Positions 6,403 through 7,983 of a stretch of 7,983 nt of DNA are shown one piece after another. How positions within the stretch are numbered: the stretch's first letter is position 1; every line of letters starts with the position of its first letter. The notes beneath the pieces are model-generated. The model saw only the letters and a list, made by a program, of their open reading frames with translations. It searched no databases and had not been told where the DNA came from. The DNA is from an uncultured Flavobacteriia bacterium (GTDB taxonomy: Bacteria > Bacteroidota > Bacteroidia > Flavobacteriales_D > Crocinitomicaceae). The position numbers and the translations under genes are program-made. Location: the NCBI GenBank assembly GCA_903928365.1, contig CAIYQV010000325.1, forward strand, positions 1-7,983. The letters run 5' to 3'.

Positions 6403-6415
6403 CAGAAATGTTGGA
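6391..6415 (+). other. Hairpin with the DoxX-like gene's stop codon in its loop
   Basis: TCCAAC (6391-6396) pairs perfectly with GTTGGA (6410-6415). Inside it CTG (6397-6399) pairs with CAG (6403-6405), leaving TAA (6400-6402), the stop codon itself, as the loop and AAAT as a bulge. No T run follows, so it is not a standard intrinsic terminator; it may affect RNA stability or be chance. Confidence 0.3.
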
Positions 6416-6449
6416 AGAGTGCCCATTGAAGTAAAATAGTAAATCTAGT

Positions 6450-6953
6450 ATGACCATAAAACTCATCGTGGCAATGGACCAAGAACGCGGGATCGGAAAG
6501 AACAATGATCTCATGTGGCACTTGCCTGCGGATATGAAATTCTTCAAAGAAACAACAGCTGGTCAAATTGTGCTGATGGGACGAAAGAATTGGGATTCTA
6601 TTCCTGAACGTTTTCGACCACTCGCAGGAAGGGAGAATGTGGTGCTTACACGCAACACGGATTTTACTGCTGATGGAGCAATCGTTTTTCATTCATTGGA
6701 AACATGTTTGGCGCATTACGCGAGTGATGAACGCGACTTTTTTGTAATCGGCGGAGGAGAGATCTACCGCATGGCGCTCGAGTTGGGATGCGTGGATGAA
6801 ATGTACATAACGCATGTGGATGCCGTGTATGGAGCTGATACTTTTTTTCCTGAATTCAATTCAACAGGATGGAACATGACGGAACTCTTTCATCACGAAA
6901 AAGATGAAAAAAATGAGGCTTCATTTACAGTGAAACATTACATCAAAAAATGA
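6450..6953 (+). CDS. folA: Dihydrofolate reductase
   Basis: A 167-residue cytoplasmic enzyme of normal family length that reduces dihydrofolate to tetrahydrofolate with NADPH. The N-terminal strand KLIVAMDQERGIGKNNDL (4-21) includes the GIGKNNDLMWHLP loop. The catalytic acid is D28 in LPADMKFF. GRKNWDSIP (44-52) and RPLAGRENVVLTR (56-68) follow, with R61 in the position that binds the folate glutamate carboxylate. The nucleotide-binding GGGEIY is at residues 101-106, and the chain ends FTVKHYIKK. Nothing suggests trimethoprim-insensitive or plasmid-type variants. The gene stands 47 nt after the DoxX-like gene, with no clear promoter in that gap, so read-through from upstream is likely. Its last bases overlap the topB start (ATGA). 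It closes the folate cycle opened by thyA. Confidence 0.97.
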   Translation: MTIKLIVAMDQERGIGKNNDLMWHLPADMKFFKETTAGQIVLMGRKNWDSIPERFRPLAGRENVVLTRNTDFTADGAIVFHSLETCLAHYASDERDFFVIGGGEIYRMALELGCVDEMYITHVDAVYGADTFFPEFNSTGWNMTELFHHEKDEKNEASFTVKHYIKK

Positions 6954-7983
6954 TCCTCTGCATCGCCGAAAAACCTTCTGTAGCGAAAGACATCGCTGAG
7001 ATTCTCGGAGCTCGTTCCCGAAAGGATGGCTACTGGGAGGGGAATGGCTATTGGGTGAGCTGGACCTTTGGTCATTTGTGCACCTTGAAGGAACCGCACG
7101 ATTACAAAGAGAACTGGAAATACTGGAAGTTGGAGGACCTCCCAATCATTCCGCAAAATTTTGGGATCAAGGTCGTGGATGAAGCAGGTATCCAGAAACA
7201 ATTTAGCTGCATCGAAAACTTAGTCGCGAATTGTAAAGAAGTCATCAACTGCGGGGATGCCGGGCAAGAAGGTGAACTCATTCAACGATGGGTATTATTG
7301 AAAGCAAAGTGCGACAAACCTATCAAAAGGCTCTGGATTTCTTCACTTACGGAGGAAGCGATCAAGGAAGGGTTCAGTAAGCTGAAAGATGCCAAACAAT
7401 ACGACAATTTGTATGCTGCAGGTTCTGCTCGTGCCATAGGTGACTGGTTACTTGGGATCAATGCGACGAGAGCATTTACCAAGAAATTTGGTCAGGGAAA
7501 AGCAACGTTGTCAATAGGTAGAGTGCAGACGCCCACGCTCGCGATGATCGTGCAGCGCCAAAAGGAGATCAATGCGTTCAAATCAGCTGAATACTGGGAG
7601 TTAAAGACGACTTATCGCGATACGGAATTCCTTTGTCAGATAGATCGTCTTACGTCAGAAGAAAAGGCTAATAAGGGATTGGAATACCTCAAACAACACG
7701 AGTTTGAAATCACATCTTTCGAACAAAAAGAAGGAAAGGAAGGAAATCCACGACTCTTTGATTTAACAGGCTTACAGGTAGAAGCGAATAAAAAATTTGG
7801 GTTTTCAGCGGACGATACACTCAAGAACGTGCAAAGTTTGTACGAGAAGAAAATTGTGACTTATCCGCGTGTCGATACGACCTATCTTTCTGAAGATATC
7901 TACCCGAAAGTCGAAGGAATTCTTCGAAACATGCAGTATTACAAGCGATTCACAGAGCCGCTGTTGCAGCAGCCGATTCCTAA
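6950..7983 (+). CDS. topB: DNA topoisomerase III (type IA), 3'-truncated by window edge
   Basis: The frame is open from ATG 6950 to the end of the window, giving 344 residues of a protein that usually has about 700 or more. The Toprim domain begins MILCIAEKPSVA with the catalytic glutamate E7 and carries GDAGQEGELIQRW with D103, E107 and E109. The middle Asp of the usual DxDxE is Gly105, a known feature of one TopB branch. RLWISSLTEEAI, a DWLLGINATRAF segment and IGRVQTPTLAMI (G190-T196) follow, all typical of type IA enzymes. The active-site tyrosine is Y305 in IVTYPRVDT. The enzyme cuts and passes single strands to decatenate DNA and resolve recombination intermediates. Start and folA stop overlap as ATGA, suggesting translational coupling. 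The gene is a normal chromosomal copy as far as seen; no conjugative-element genes are nearby, though related topB genes occur on such elements. Confidence 0.95.
   Translation, partial: MILCIAEKPSVAKDIAEILGARSRKDGYWEGNGYWVSWTFGHLCTLKEPHDYKENWKYWKLEDLPIIPQNFGIKVVDEAGIQKQFSCIENLVANCKEVINCGDAGQEGELIQRWVLLKAKCDKPIKRLWISSLTEEAIKEGFSKLKDAKQYDNLYAAGSARAIGDWLLGINATRAFTKKFGQGKATLSIGRVQTPTLAMIVQRQKEINAFKSAEYWELKTTYRDTEFLCQIDRLTSEEKANKGLEYLKQHEFEITSFEQKEGKEGNPRLFDLTGLQVEANKKFGFSADDTLKNVQSLYEKKIVTYPRVDTTYLSEDIYPKVEGILRNMQYYKRFTEPLLQQPIP

Noticed and set aside
6950..7983. Evidence for an integrative conjugative element because of topB
   Set aside because: No integrase, relaxase, mobilisation or transfer genes are visible, and topB is overlapped with the housekeeping folA gene, which favours a normal chromosomal location.
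1..7983. CRISPR array, tRNA, rRNA, toxin-antitoxin or phage-defence module
   Set aside because: I saw no regularly spaced repeats, no cloverleaf or rRNA-like stretch, and every sizeable gene is assigned to a non-defence family or is a lone unknown. Subtle RNA elements would need a covariance-model search.

Overview
The window looks like a chromosomal segment of a Bacteroidota bacterium, most likely of the Flavobacteriia type. The reasons are A-rich leaders in place of clear Shine-Dalgarno sites, a TAnnTTTG-type -7 promoter element, a topoisomerase III carrying the DAGQEGE Toprim variant that I associate with this phylum, and an unnamed secreted protein of a type I associate with Flavobacteriales. 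Most genes look mid-40s % GC by eye. The exact genus cannot be read from this sequence.

Layout, left to right. (1) Positions 1-2378, + strand: the 3' two-thirds of a thioredoxin-reductase-like ferredoxin--NADP+ reductase, a single-domain rhodanese, and a membrane sensor histidine kinase, with gaps of 16 and 3 nt, which suggests one operon. (2) Positions 2375-2764, - strand: a small secreted protein of unknown function. It converges on the kinase so tightly that both TAA stops share one TTAA. (3) Positions 2835-4967, + strand: a large YfhO-family polytopic membrane protein, divergent from the small gene across a ~70-nt promoter region and followed by a candidate hairpin terminator. (4) Positions 5069-7983, + strand: thyA (thymidylate synthase), a short DoxX-like membrane protein gene that is clearly AT-richer than its neighbours (about 35% GC by hand count), folA (dihydrofolate reductase), and the 5' part of topB, which overlaps folA by 4 nt.

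How the genes work together: ThyA makes dTMP and releases dihydrofolate, which FolA recycles to tetrahydrofolate, so thyA and folA form a functional pair. topB is translationally linked to folA but acts in DNA decatenation and recombination. The reductase, rhodanese and kinase suggest a redox or sulfur theme with envelope sensing, but that link is inference. No response regulator for the kinase is present.

I looked for an undescribed system and did not find a convincing one. There is no CRISPR array, transposase, phage gene, toxin-antitoxin pair or defence-type cassette, and no tRNA or rRNA gene that I could recognise. The most interesting places are the thyA-doxX-folA interval (AT-rich gene plus a small dispersed-type repeat framed by 9-bp direct repeats), the interlocked convergent gene ends at 2375-2378, and the compact divergent promoter at 2765-2834.
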